Below are positions 33,782-42,262 of a stretch of 47,678 bases of DNA, piece by piece. Within the stretch, counting starts at the first letter, position 1. Every line of letters begins with the position of its first letter. Both the position numbers and the translations under genes were made by a program. The notes beneath the pieces are model-generated. The model was not told the DNA's origin. It did no database searches and saw only the letters and a program-made list of their open reading frames with translations. This DNA comes from Capnocytophaga sp. oral taxon 863 str. F0517 (lineage in GTDB: Bacteria > Bacteroidota > Bacteroidia > Flavobacteriales > Flavobacteriaceae), in the NCBI RefSeq assembly GCF_000466425.1, contig NZ_KE992174.1, positions 1 through 47,678 of the forward strand, given 5' to 3'.

Positions 33782-34453
33782 TTTGTTTTTCTCTTTTAAG
33801 GATTCTAAAAATTCATATACAGGATCTCTTCCACTTCCTCCTCTTCTGTGTATTATATCTGTTTTAAACAAGTTCTTTCCTGTTTGCCCATCTATCATAA
33901 TATCTTGTGTAGGTTCATCATAAATATTTTTAGGGAATAATATTAGATGGTAGTAGTACCTACCATTTTTATTAAACCTACTTACATACCCTCTTTCTTC
34001 TTTTAGTTCTAAATTAATATGATATTCTTTTTTTACTTTTTCAATTAGTTGGCGTATAGAGAATTTATAATTCTCATCTTGATTTACTTTTCTTTCTAAT
34101 TTGCCAATTTTAGAGTAAAAACACCATATACCATAATCAATATTAAAAAAGGATTGACCTATAGTAGTCCGTATTTTTGTTTCTAAATTATAAGTAGCCC
34201 AACGAGTATAAGGAGTGATTGTGTCGCTTTCCTCTATTCGTACTTCGTTATCATTATAATCATATAACAATTGAATTCTTCTATTTCCTTTTTTAAAGTA
34301 TTTATCATCTCCTATTGGGACATATTGTCTGTTCACTTCCCAATCTATAAAAAATTCTTCATTAAAATATTTCATATTGTGTAAGTTAAATTCTTGAGCT
34401 TTGCAGTCAACAAGAATCAATAACAATAATGAAAATAAAAGTGTTTGTTTCAT
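33692..34453 (-). CDS. Secreted protein of unknown function (paralogue A)
   Basis: A 253-aa protein with a signal peptide ending near 'CKAQ' (about 20). No family is recognised. It has a charged beta-rich body ('RIQLLYDYNDNEVRIEES'), a central 'NYKFSIRQLIEKVKKEYHINLEL' block, 'DIMIDGQTGKNLF' and a C-terminal 'FNGKTYTEEEWKAFEQEQW'. The neighbouring broken gene shares these last blocks and a similar central one ('NYTFSVSSLCQLMKKEYNVDL'). The end 'KKIPS' looks frameshifted: copy B continues as 'EKYQTKRNKKGFFDWIFG', and one base less in the T7 tract would restore that frame here. AT-rich, accessory in character. Confidence 0.7.
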   Translation of the reverse strand: MKQTLLFSLLLLILVDCKAQEFNLHNMKYFNEEFFIDWEVNRQYVPIGDDKYFKKGNRRIQLLYDYNDNEVRIEESDTITPYTRWATYNLETKIRTTIGQSFFNIDYGIWCFYSKIGKLERKVNQDENYKFSIRQLIEKVKKEYHINLELKEERGYVSRFNKNGRYYYHLILFPKNIYDEPTQDIMIDGQTGKNLFKTDIIHRRGGSGRDPVYEFLESLKEKNKPKTTTFNGKTYTEEEWKAFEQEQWKKIPS

Positions 34454-34468
34454 TTTGTATATTTTAGA

Positions 34469-35333
34469 TTATCCAAAAATCCAATCAAAAAAGCCTTTTT
34501 TGTTTCTCTTAGTTTGGTATTTTTCCCATTGCTCCTATTCAAAGGCTTTCCTCTCTTCTTCGGTATAGGTTTTACCATTAAAAGTGGTGGTTTTAGGAGT
34601 CTCTTTTATCTTTTTAAGATATTCTTCTTTTGAGGGGAAAGAAGACTTTGATTTAGGTATATTCTCTCCTCCTAATAACCATAAAAAAATCTCTTCCTCA
34701 CAAAGAATTTCTCCTGTATTACCATGTATATAGATTAGTCTTCGAGGATAAAAATCACCATCTGGGGGGAAGTGGATTACTATATAAAATTACAATATAA
34801 CAATATTTACCAATTTCCTCTACAAGCATCCTCATCACATCATAATTTACGTCTGGGTTATAATCTTTTGAAAAATGATTCTGTATGGTCATCAGATCTA
34901 CGTTATATTCCTTTTTCATTAATTGACAAAGAGAACTTACACTAAATGTATAATTTTTATCATTATTAATAGTTTCTTTTAAAAGTCCCAGTTTATTATA
35001 TTTTTTTGTAGTGTCTATTTTAAAATCAAAAAAGAATATAGTTTCATAATATAATACACCATTAGAATAATAATTTCTTGCTATGCTAATAGGAGAATTT
35101 TTCTTTGTTTCATTTTCTATAAAATGCCCCTTGTCTACACTACTCATAAATTGTTCAAAATGATCCCCTCGTTCATTATAGAATAATTTAATATCTTCTC
35201 GTATTTCGTTATCTTTTTCAAAGGATTTAATGTCAAAATATTTTATTGGATTGTTTTTTATATAATTAATAATACTATCTTGGGCAAAGGCTCTTATAGA
35301 TAGAAAGAAAGTGATTATAAATATTCTATTCAT
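34469..35333 (-). pseudogene. Broken paralogue B of the secreted protein at 33692
   Basis: The intact first part (35333 to 34755, 192 codons) begins with a signal peptide ('RAFAQ') and contains the paralogue block 'NYTFSVSSLCQLMKKEYNVDL'. It stops at 34755 just after a C6 tract (G6 on the plus strand, 34764-34769). Removing one C restores the paralogous frame: 'PPDGDFYPRRLIYIHGNTGEIL', then 'PKTTTFNGKTYTEEERKAFE'. An in-frame TAG (34535-34537) stands where the paralogue has Gln, and 'EQWEKYQTKRNKKGFFDWIFG' ends at 34469. Frameshift plus nonsense indicates a decaying duplicate. Slippage in the short C tract could in principle switch it, but the TAG argues against a functional gene. Confidence 0.75.
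34472..34597. repeat. Direct repeat, copy B (paralogue 3' end)
   Basis: Second copy of the repeat at 33655-33781, about 0.8 kb away in the same orientation; a trace of the tandem duplication that made the two paralogues. Confidence 0.8.
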
Positions 35334-35447
35334 TTTATATTTATTTTTAATTTCAGGTATTTTCTGATTAATTATATTCCATTGCCAATAATGTAATGAA
35401 TATCCTACTCTTTTTTCTTCATAATGAATTATATTGGTTATATTTTT

Positions 35448-35570
35448 TTATAGGTTTTCATATCTTTTGGAGTACTTAATAGGTGTATTTCCTCTTTTTA
35501 CAGGATAGTGAGCTCCTTTAGGAGCAAATATTTTACTGTCAATAAGCTCTCTTTTCATAATATTGCCCAT
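35448..35570 (-). pseudogene. Small ORF or gene remnant, unknown
   Basis: A 40-codon frame with protein-like composition ('DSKIFAPKGAHYPVKRGN', 'KYSKRYENL'). The same frame reads sensibly for a few codons upstream ('PPQC') until a TAG. Beyond its own TAA it stays open to the next gene ('IIHYEEKRVGYSLHYWQW'). That suggests the remains of a longer gene broken by stops rather than a real small protein. The basic, Gly/Pro-containing sequence might be the tail of a toxin, but I recognise no family. The rest of 35334-35629 shows nothing. Confidence 0.35.
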
Positions 35571-35629
35571 ACATTGAGGGGGCTATAAGTAATGAAATAA
35601 TAATTAGATTTTTTTTTGTTGTTATTTTG

Positions 35630-36160
35630 TTATTTTTGAGGCATATTCAGTTCTTCTTCTTTAAAAATATCTTGATTTAAATAATATTTACCATCAGAAT
35701 AAAGATAATATCTGCAATTTTTCCAAATAAGTCTATATTTATTGGGTTCTTTGCTAATAATATGTAATTCCCATCTGTCTGACCACTCTTTTAGTAGGTA
35801 TAAGAATTGCTTATCTTTTGAAAAACCTGTATTTGCTAATTTTTCATACGTATCTCTATCTAAAATGTCCTTTATTTTTAATTTATCAGAGTTCATATCG
35901 TAAAGCTCTGATATATATATCGGGCGAGAATAGTAAAAAATCATATTATTGGTACCCTGTATATACAAATTTCCTTGTTTATCTTCAAAAAGATTATCTT
36001 TTACTTGCTTATAATCTTCCGTTATCTTTATATATTGGCAACCTTGACTGTCTATATATACATCATTTTCAAAAGAATTATTACTTACTTTTTTTATTTT
36101 TATATTTTTAGAGCAAGATATAGATGCTAGTAATAAAAGAAAAAATATTATTCTTTTCAT
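35630..36160 (-). CDS. Small lipoprotein of unknown function
   Basis: The 176-aa protein has a clear lipoprotein signal with lipobox 'LASISC' (Cys16). The body has Tyr/Asp/Lys-rich strands ('YIDSQGCQYIKITEDYKQV', 'LFEDKQGNLYIQGTNN', 'FSKDKQFLYLLKEW'), loosely like DKNYY-type repeats of surface or immunity proteins. No function can be assigned. It is very AT-rich and lies in the accessory patch with the broken paralogues. Confidence 0.65.
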   Translation of the reverse strand: MKRIIFFLLLLASISCSKNIKIKKVSNNSFENDVYIDSQGCQYIKITEDYKQVKDNLFEDKQGNLYIQGTNNMIFYYSRPIYISELYDMNSDKLKIKDILDRDTYEKLANTGFSKDKQFLYLLKEWSDRWELHIISKEPNKYRLIWKNCRYYLYSDGKYYLNQDIFKEEELNMPQK

Positions 36161-36573
36161 AGTTTTGTTTTTATCTCTTTAACTTCCAAATCGTTGTGCC
36201 TGAATAGATATTTCTTTTGAGAAAGTACTATATTCGCAAAATAAGAAAGGTATGGTTCAAATATTTTCTATAGAGGGTGGCAATTTACAAAAAAAATGAT
36301 AATCTGGCAAGGAAAAAGTAAATAGCTTTTTAATCGACATGAGTTCGATGTAAGCAAAATTATATTTTCCCACAGATTCCACGGAGAAATAAGGTATAGT
36401 AACTCATTTTAATTATTCGATTTTCGACAATATATAAAATTAAAGGGTGTATAATAATCTATGAAAATCACAGCAGTATAGTTACATATACATAGAAAAT
36501 TCGTGGGATACGTATTTCAAAATGGGAGTAAAATAGCAAAAAAATACAAGCCAATAAAAAACTTCGAAAAAAT
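36161..36573. other. Gene-free AT-rich stretch
   Basis: About 410 bp between the divergent lipoprotein and thrS genes. I see no open frame with protein-like composition, no tRNA, no clear terminator hairpin and no recognised riboswitch. Only the thrS promoter at its right edge is identifiable. Confidence 0.5.
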
Positions 36574-36604
36574 TTGGATACTACCAAAAAAAGCCTTATT
36601 TTTG
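36574..36604 (+). promoter_or_regulatory. Promoter of thrS-infC-rpmI-rplT
   Basis: TTG (36574-36576), a 20-nt spacer and TATTTTTG (36597-36604), 26 nt before the thrS ATG. Confidence 0.7.
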
Positions 36605-36630
36605 CCGAGTTTTTTAACAACTATTACACG

Positions 36631-38580
36631 ATGATAAAAATTACCCTACCTGACGGTTCTATTAAGGAATACGAGAAGGGGACTACCCCCTCTCAAGTAG
36701 CTCATAGTATTAGCGAAGGCTTGGCTCGTAATGTGATATCGGCCAGCTTCAATGGAAAAACGATTGAGACAGTAACGCCCCTTACCACGGATGGTAGTTT
36801 GGTACTCTATACTTGGGATAGCCCTGAAGGAAAGAAGGCCTTTTGGCACTCTTCCGCCCATATTTTGGCACAAGCCTTGGAGGAACTCTATCCTAATATC
36901 AAGCTCACCATAGGGCCTGCTATTGCTAATGGCTTCTACTATGATGTGGATTTCAATGGACATAGTGTAACAGATAAGGACTTCCCAGCCATAGAGGCTA
37001 AGATGCTCGAAATAGCTCGTGGTAAGCACGAATTTAAGATGCGCCCAGTGAGCAAGGCCGAAGCACTTTCTTACTATAAAGGAAAGAACGAATATAAGAC
37101 AGAACTGATTGAAGCCTTAGAAGATGGCTCCATCACCTTCTGTGACCATAGTACCTTCACCGACCTATGTAGGGGAGGACATTTGCCTAATACAGGTTTT
37201 GTAAAAGCGGTAAAGATTCTTAGCGTAGCAGGGGCTTACTGGCGTGGTAATGAGAACAATCCACAGCTGACCCGTGTGTATGGGATCTCTTTCCCTAAGC
37301 AGAAAGACCTTACCGAATACCTCACCCTTTTGGAAGAGGCTAAGAAGCGCGACCACCGCAAGCTCGGTAAGGAGCTCGAACTCTTTACCTTCTCCAACAA
37401 GGTAGGACAAGGATTGCCCTTGTGGTTGCCTAAAGGAGCCGCCCTTAGAGAACGTTTGGAAGCCTTCTTGCGCAAAGCACAAAAACAAGCAGGCTATGAG
37501 CAGGTGGTGACCCCTCATATTGGTCATAAAAACCTCTATGTGACCTCTGGGCATTGGGAAAAATATGGAAAGGATAGTTTCCAACCTATTGCCACTCCTA
37601 ACGAAGGAGAGGAATACTTGCTTAAACCGATGAACTGTCCGCACCACTGTGAGATCTACAACTCTCACCCATGGAGCTACAAGGACTTGCCTAAGCGCTT
37701 TGCTGAGTTTGGTACCGTATACCGCTACGAACAAAGTGGTGAGCTACATGGACTGACCCGAGTACGTTGTTTCACTCAGGACGATGCCCATATTTTCTGT
37801 ACACCAGAACAGCTCGATGCAGAGTTCAAGCACGTGATAGACTTGGTGCTCTATGTATTTGGTTCTTTGGGCTTTGACAACTTTACCGCTCAAGTATCCT
37901 TGCGTGATCCTGAAAACCTATCTAAATATATAGGAACGGATGAGAATTGGGCAAAGGCAGAGAATGCAATTATCAATGCCGCTAAAGAAAAGAACTTAAC
38001 TTATGTAATAGAAACTGGCGAGGCGGCCTTCTACGGGCCTAAGCTCGACTTCATGGTCAAGGATGCCTTGGGCAGAAGCTGGCAGCTGGGAACCATCCAA
38101 GTGGATTACAACCTTCCTGAGCGCTTTGACCTATGGTACAAAGGTGCTGATAATGAGCTACACCGCCCTGTGATGATACACCGTGCACCTTTTGGTAGTA
38201 TGGAGCGCTTTGTAGCCATCCTATTGGAGCACACCGCGGGTAACTTACCCTTGTGGTTGGTACCAGAGCAGGTGAATATCCTTTCTCTTAGTGAGAAATA
38301 CGAGGGCTATGCCCAAAAAGTAGCACAGCTCTTGCAAGAAGCCGATTTGCGCCCTCATGTGGATAACCGCAATGAGACTATAGGTAAGAAAATCCGTGAG
38401 GCAGAGACCCAAAAATTCCCTTATATGCTTATCGTAGGCGAGGAAGAGGAAAAGAATGGCACCCTTTCGGTACGCCGCCATGGGGGAGAGGACTTGGGAA
38501 CTATGAAAATAGCCGATTTCATCACCCTCATACAAGAGGAAATCAATAAGAACGTACGACCTTTCTCAATAGATGTTTAA
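36631..38580 (+). CDS. thrS: Threonyl-tRNA synthetase
   Basis: A class II synthetase that charges tRNA-Thr. The 649-aa protein begins at the ATG at 36631; the frame is open to a TTG at 36574, which lies in the promoter. It has the N-terminal TGS domain (about 1-60) and the editing domain with '[12 protein letters not shown]' and '[10 protein letters not shown]' (zinc or editing His and Cys). The catalytic core contains '[11 protein letters not shown]', '[15 protein letters not shown]' and '[13 protein letters not shown]', followed by the C-terminal anticodon-binding domain. infC follows after 18 nt in the conserved order thrS-infC-rpmI-rplT. Confidence 0.97.
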   Translation: MIKITLPDGSIKEYEKGTTPSQVAHSISEGLARNVISASFNGKTIETVTPLTTDGSLVLYTWDSPEGKKAFWHSSAHILAQALEELYPNIKLTIGPAIANGFYYDVDFNGHSVTDKDFPAIEAKMLEIARGKHEFKMRPVSKAEALSYYKGKNEYKTELIEALEDGSITFCDHSTFTDLCRGGHLPNTGFVKAVKILSVAGAYWRGNENNPQLTRVYGISFPKQKDLTEYLTLLEEAKKRDHRKLGKELELFTFSNKVGQGLPLWLPKGAALRERLEAFLRKAQKQAGYEQVVTPHIGHKNLYVTSGHWEKYGKDSFQPIATPNEGEEYLLKPMNCPHHCEIYNSHPWSYKDLPKRFAEFGTVYRYEQSGELHGLTRVRCFTQDDAHIFCTPEQLDAEFKHVIDLVLYVFGSLGFDNFTAQVSLRDPENLSKYIGTDENWAKAENAIINAAKEKNLTYVIETGEAAFYGPKLDFMVKDALGRSWQLGTIQVDYNLPERFDLWYKGADNELHRPVMIHRAPFGSMERFVAILLEHTAGNLPLWLVPEQVNILSLSEKYEGYAQKVAQLLQEADLRPHVDNRNETIGKKIREAETQKFPYMLIVGEEEEKNGTLSVRRHGGEDLGTMKIADFITLIQEEINKNVRPFSIDV

Positions 38581-38598
38581 CCTAAAAACTGAAAAGCT

Positions 38599-39150
38599 AT
38601 TAATACTAGAGTACCCAACACGAAGAGCACAAGTGACGAAAAGACCTCACACCGCGTGAACCGAGATATCCGCGTTCCCGAAGTGCGTTTGGTAGGAGAT
38701 AACGTGGAAACAGGTGTATATCCTACAAAAGAAGCCTTGCGTATGGCTGAAGAATTGGAATTGGATTTGGTAGAAATCTCTCCCAATGCCCAACCTCCTG
38801 TATGTAAAATCGTAGATTACAAAAAGTTCCTTTACGAACAGAAAAAACGTGCCAAGGAGCTCAAAGCCAAGGCTACCAAAGTGGAGATCAAGGAAATACG
38901 CTTCGGCCCCCAAACAGATGATCATGATTATGAGTTCAAAAAGAAACATGGGGAAAAATTCCTCAAAGAAGGGGCTAAGGTAAAGGCTTATGTATTCTTC
39001 AAAGGGCGTTCGATTGTCTATAAAGATCAAGGGCAAGAGCTTTTGCTACGCCTAGCCGTAGACTTGGAAGAGTTCGGAAAGGTAGAGCAAATGCCTAAGC
39101 TCGAAGGAAAGCGTATGACTATGTTCATCGCTCCAGTGAAGAAAAAATAA
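38599..39150 (+). CDS. infC: Translation initiation factor IF-3, probable ATT start
   Basis: IF-3 binds the 30S subunit and checks start codon and initiator tRNA. No ATG is available. A GTG at 38656 would begin at '[16 protein letters not shown]', but family proteins usually have residues before this block, and the frame upstream reads '[14 protein letters not shown]', like relatives with 'HRIN'. The only plausible upstream start is ATT at 38599 (183 aa), 18 nt after thrS. IF-3 genes commonly use AUU, which lets IF-3 repress its own translation. The N domain is followed by a Lys-rich helix linker ('[19 protein letters not shown]') and the C domain ('RSIVYKDQG', 'MTMFIAP'). Confidence 0.88.
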   Translation: MNTRVPNTKSTSDEKTSHRVNRDIRVPEVRLVGDNVETGVYPTKEALRMAEELELDLVEISPNAQPPVCKIVDYKKFLYEQKKRAKELKAKATKVEIKEIRFGPQTDDHDYEFKKKHGEKFLKEGAKVKAYVFFKGRSIVYKDQGQELLLRLAVDLEEFGKVEQMPKLEGKRMTMFIAPVKKK

Positions 39151-39190
39151 AAAAATAACAGATATTTCATCATTAATTTTTAAGTAACAG

Positions 39191-39388
39191 ATGCCAAAGA
39201 TTAAAACTAAATCCAGTGCTAAAAAACGTTTCAAACTAACGGGCTCTGGTAAAATCAAAAGAAAGCATGCTTTCAAAAGTCACATCTTGACTAAAAAAGC
39301 TAAAAAACGTAAGTTAGCTCTTACACACGCTACCTTGGTTCATACCAATGACGAGGCCAGCGTAAAGAAACAATTAGGCTTAAAATAA
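39191..39388 (+). CDS. rpmI: 50S ribosomal protein L35
   Basis: The 65-aa basic protein starts '[20 protein letters not shown]' and contains '[18 protein letters not shown]', standard for L35. It is the third gene of the thrS-infC-rpmI-rplT operon, 40 nt after infC. Confidence 0.97.
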   Translation: MPKIKTKSSAKKRFKLTGSGKIKRKHAFKSHILTKKAKKRKLALTHATLVHTNDEASVKKQLGLK

Positions 39389-39475
39389 TTGTTTCTAAGG
39401 TAAATTAATTGTCTCACCTTGGAGTATGGCTCAAAAGAACGTAAAGTCGCCTACTACAAAAAAAATTAGAAATTT

Positions 39476-39820
39476 ATGCCAAGATCAGTAAACGCAGTAG
39501 CGCGCAGAGCGCGTAGAAAAAAAATAATGAAGCAAGCCAAAGGTTACTTTGGCCGCAGAAAGAACGTTTGGACAGTTGCCAAGAACGCGGTTGAAAAAGC
39601 GTTAGTATATGCTTACAGAGACCGTCGCAATAAGAAAAGAACTTTCCGCGCTTTGTGGATTGTTCGTATCAATGCAGGGGTTCGTCCTTATGGATTGTCT
39701 TATTCTAAGTTTATGGGTGCACTCAAAGCTAATAATATAGAACTTAATCGTAAAGTTCTTGCTGACTTAGCCCTAAACCACCCAGAGGCTTTCAAAGCAA
39801 TTGTAGAAAAAGTAAAATAA
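39476..39820 (+). CDS. rplT: 50S ribosomal protein L20
   Basis: The 114-aa protein has the N-terminal helix '[18 protein letters not shown]', then '[21 protein letters not shown]' and '[19 protein letters not shown]'. L20 is needed early in 50S assembly and in other bacteria represses rpmI-rplT translation by binding the leader. The 87-nt gap after rpmI could hold such a site, but no clear structure is seen. It is the last gene before the terminator at 39850. Confidence 0.97.
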   Translation: MPRSVNAVARRARRKKIMKQAKGYFGRRKNVWTVAKNAVEKALVYAYRDRRNKKRTFRALWIVRINAGVRPYGLSYSKFMGALKANNIELNRKVLADLALNHPEAFKAIVEKVK

Positions 39821-39849
39821 AACGTTTCATCAAAGAAATATCTGTTAGT

Positions 39850-39881
39850 AAAAGGCTATCCTCGTGTGGGATAGCCTTTTT
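39850..39881. terminator. Bidirectional terminator between rplT and lysA
   Basis: The stem AAAAGGCTATCC / GGATAGCCTTTT with a 7-nt loop lies between two convergent genes, with T/A tracts on both sides. Confidence 0.9.
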
Positions 39882-39886
39882 ATATT

Positions 39887-41092
39887 TTACAGGTCAATCT
39901 CTACTTGGTTGCGCAGTAAGTCCTCAAGGGTTTCCGCCTTGCGGATGAGCTTGGCTTGCCCATCTATCCAAAGCACTTCGGCAGGGCGTGGACGTGAGTT
40001 GTAGTTGCTGGCCATGGTGTAGCAGTAGGCGCCTGCATTCCTAAAACAGAGAATATCCCCCTCGGAGATTTCCGCAATTTGTCGGTTGGAAGCAAAAGTA
40101 TCTGTTTCACAGATGTAGCCTACCACAGTGTAAAAACGCTTCTTTCCCTCAGGATTGGATAGGTTCTCTATAAAGTGAGTTGCTCCGTAGAACATAGGGC
40201 GAATCAGGTGGTTGAAGCCCGAATCAATTCCTGCAAAAACGGTAGAGGTCGTTTGCTTGACTACATTGACCTTTACTAAGAAAAAGCCTGCTTCACTGAC
40301 CAAGAACTTCCCAGGCTCAAAAGCCAAGGTCAGGTCTCTTCCATAGCCCTTACAGAACTCCAAGAAGCGTTGGCTAAGTTTTTCGCCCAGTTCCTCTATA
40401 TCGGTCTGAATATCACCTTCCTTATAAGGAACCTTAAAGCCACTACCAAAGTCAATAAACTGGAGTTCCTTGAAGTGCTTGGCTGTATCAAAGAGGATTT
40501 CAGCAGCATAGAGGAAGACCTCTATATCCAAGATATCACTACCTGTGTGCATGTGAATTCCATTGATGTGCATCTTGGTATTCTCCACAATACGGAGAAT
40601 ATGAGGTATCTGGTGGATACTGATACCAAACTTACTATCGATATGCCCTACCGAGATGTTGGAGTTGCCCCCAGCCATGACATGCGGATTGATACGGATA
40701 CACACAGGCACCTGTGGGTGCTTGCTGCCGAATTGCTCCAAGATAGAAAGATTGTCAATATTGAGCTGTACACCCAGTGAAGCCGCCTCTTCGATCTCCT
40801 CCATAGAGACCCCATTGGGAGTGAAGATAATCTGTTCGGGGGCAAAACCCGCATGAAGGCCTAACTTGACTTCCTGTATAGAGACCGTATCCAAGCCAGC
40901 TCCTAGCTTTCGCATGAGCTTGAGGACAGAGACGTTGGACAGTGCTTTCATTGCATAGTTGATCCTAAGGCTAGGCACAGCAGCAAAAGCCTTGGTAAGT
41001 CGCTCATACTGAGCGCTGATTTTGTTAGCATCATACACATACACAGGACTTCCGAAAGTATGTGCTACAGAAAGTAAGTCTTTGACTTCCAT
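39887..41092 (-). CDS. lysA: Diaminopimelate decarboxylase
   Basis: LysA converts meso-diaminopimelate to L-lysine, the last step of lysine synthesis. The 401-aa protein begins at the ATG at 41092. The open frame to 41170 crosses the promoter and a heptad array. The PLP lysine is Lys49 in 'INYAMKALSN'. 'HMHTGSDILD' and 'DFGSGFKVPY' bind PLP. 'YICETDTFAS' gives the active-site Cys-Glu, and 'NAGAYCYTMASNYN' is the C-terminal signature. It is a single gene between a promoter and a shared terminator. Confidence 0.94.
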   Translation of the reverse strand: MEVKDLLSVAHTFGSPVYVYDANKISAQYERLTKAFAAVPSLRINYAMKALSNVSVLKLMRKLGAGLDTVSIQEVKLGLHAGFAPEQIIFTPNGVSMEEIEEAASLGVQLNIDNLSILEQFGSKHPQVPVCIRINPHVMAGGNSNISVGHIDSKFGISIHQIPHILRIVENTKMHINGIHMHTGSDILDIEVFLYAAEILFDTAKHFKELQFIDFGSGFKVPYKEGDIQTDIEELGEKLSQRFLEFCKGYGRDLTLAFEPGKFLVSEAGFFLVKVNVVKQTTSTVFAGIDSGFNHLIRPMFYGATHFIENLSNPEGKKRFYTVVGYICETDTFASNRQIAEISEGDILCFRNAGAYCYTMASNYNSRPRPAEVLWIDGQAKLIRKAETLEDLLRNQVEIDL

Positions 41093-41122
41093 AGAGATAA
41101 GTATTAATGGGTTTGTTTGGGA

Positions 41123-41130
41123 CAAAGATA
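41123..41130 (-). promoter_or_regulatory. Promoter -7 element for lysA
   Basis: The minus strand reads TATCTTTG 31 nt before the lysA start at 41092. Confidence 0.6.
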
Positions 41131-41136
41131 CAAAAA

Positions 41137-41195
41137 TAATGACAAATGACGAATGATAAATTTTTATCATTATTCATTACTCATTGCTCATTATT
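41137..41195. repeat. Heptanucleotide array between divergent promoters
   Basis: Phased units AATGACA, AATGACG and AATGATA lead into a perfect 9-bp stem (AATGATAAA / TTTATCATT, 41152-41171). Units ATTATTC, ATTACTC and ATTGCTC of the opposite sense follow. The array fills the space between the lysA promoter and the rightward promoter at 41199. Confidence 0.7.
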
Positions 41196-41198
41196 TCG

Positions 41199-41206
41199 TA
41201 TATTTG
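41199..41206 (+). promoter_or_regulatory. Promoter -7 element for the 41.2-43.1 kb operon
   Basis: TATATTTG, 19 nt before the ATG at 41225; it supports this start rather than one at 41153. Confidence 0.6.
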
Positions 41207-41224
41207 CACAAAGTTAGTTCTATT

Positions 41225-41710
41225 ATGAAGACCTCTACTAAGTATATATTGTTGTCTTTGTTGGTAGAATTTGTGCTCTTTTGTCTTTTTATGCACTATG
41301 TAATAAACACAAAATCAATCACTTATGTTACCACAATAGGGGCTATACGTACCTATTCGGTCATTACAGCGCTTTATATCCCTACCTTTGTATTGGCTTA
41401 CTTTATAGGGCAAAAGGTACCGTTCCACCTCTATAGTAGGATCAAGAACTTTATCTTAGGAGTAGTGCTTATTTTTGGTTTTTATATCACTACCTTTTGG
41501 CTTACCATGATGGGGGCTACTTATTTTCTCTGTCCTGAGCATGATAGGCGCTATTGTATGGAGCTGATACAATTGATGGTGTTTATCTATACTACAGATG
41601 GAAAAGCTATAGGGTTGTTTGTCTTTGTAGCGCTGCTCTTGGCAGGAGGGCTAATGACCATCTCCGTTAACTCCATAGAAGAATCAAAGACCAATGCTGA
41701 TAATACCTAA
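41225..41710 (+). CDS. Integral membrane protein of unknown function
   Basis: A 162-aa protein from the ATG at 41225; the longer frame from 41153 would start inside the heptad array and upstream of the promoter. Four hydrophobic segments are visible: 'YILLSLLVEFVLFCLFMHYV', 'VITALYIPTFVLAYFIG', 'FILGVVLIFGFYITTFWLTM' and 'GLFVFVALLLAGGLMTIS'. No motif suggests a function. The YfiT-like gene begins 3 nt after its stop. Confidence 0.68.
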   Translation: MKTSTKYILLSLLVEFVLFCLFMHYVINTKSITYVTTIGAIRTYSVITALYIPTFVLAYFIGQKVPFHLYSRIKNFILGVVLIFGFYITTFWLTMMGATYFLCPEHDRRYCMELIQLMVFIYTTDGKAIGLFVFVALLLAGGLMTISVNSIEESKTNADNT

Positions 41711-41713
41711 CTT

Positions 41714-42250
41714 ATGGATTCTATAAAATACCCCATAGTAGCTTTCGAGCTTCCTAAAGAAATTACTCAGAAGCACATAAATACTTATATAGAAGAGCTC
41801 AGGCACTTTCCTTATTTGTTAGAAGAAGCAGTAAAACAATGTCCGCCTAATATACTCAACCTTACCTATAGAGAAGGAGGCTGGACAATAGCCCAGATAG
41901 TACATCACTTAGCCGATGTGAATATGAACAGCTTTATTCGTTGTAAGCTCGTTCTAACGGAAGAAAATCCTATCGTAAAACCTTACGAAGAAACCTTGTG
42001 GGCAGCGCTTCCTGAGGCAAGAGACTTTTATATAGCACCCTCTTTGCATATCATAAATGGAGTACATTGGCGCTGGTGGAACCTCCTAAGAGCTCTCGCT
42101 CCAGAGGATTTCGAAAAGACTTACCTACATCCACAGACAAGTCAAGTAGTATCACTCAAACAAGAAATAGCCAAGAGTGTGTGGCACGGCGAGCACCATT
42201 TAGCCCATATTGAGTTAGCTAAAAAACTTGAAATAATTACTAACAGCTAA
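41714..42250 (+). CDS. DinB-superfamily protein, YfiT/BstA-like (putative bacillithiol transferase)
   Basis: The 178-aa protein is a four-helix metal-binding DinB-type fold. The three expected metal-ligand histidines fit 'IVHHLADV' and 'HGEHHLAHI', and 'REGGWTIAQIVHHLAD' is the typical YfiT block. Relatives transfer bacillithiol to electrophiles for detoxification or are annotated as metal-dependent hydrolases. The activity here is inferred only. It is the second gene of a three-gene operon. Confidence 0.85.
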   Translation: MDSIKYPIVAFELPKEITQKHINTYIEELRHFPYLLEEAVKQCPPNILNLTYREGGWTIAQIVHHLADVNMNSFIRCKLVLTEENPIVKPYEETLWAALPEARDFYIAPSLHIINGVHWRWWNLLRALAPEDFEKTYLHPQTSQVVSLKQEIAKSVWHGEHHLAHIELAKKLEIITNS

Positions 42251-42262
42251 TAACTTATACAA

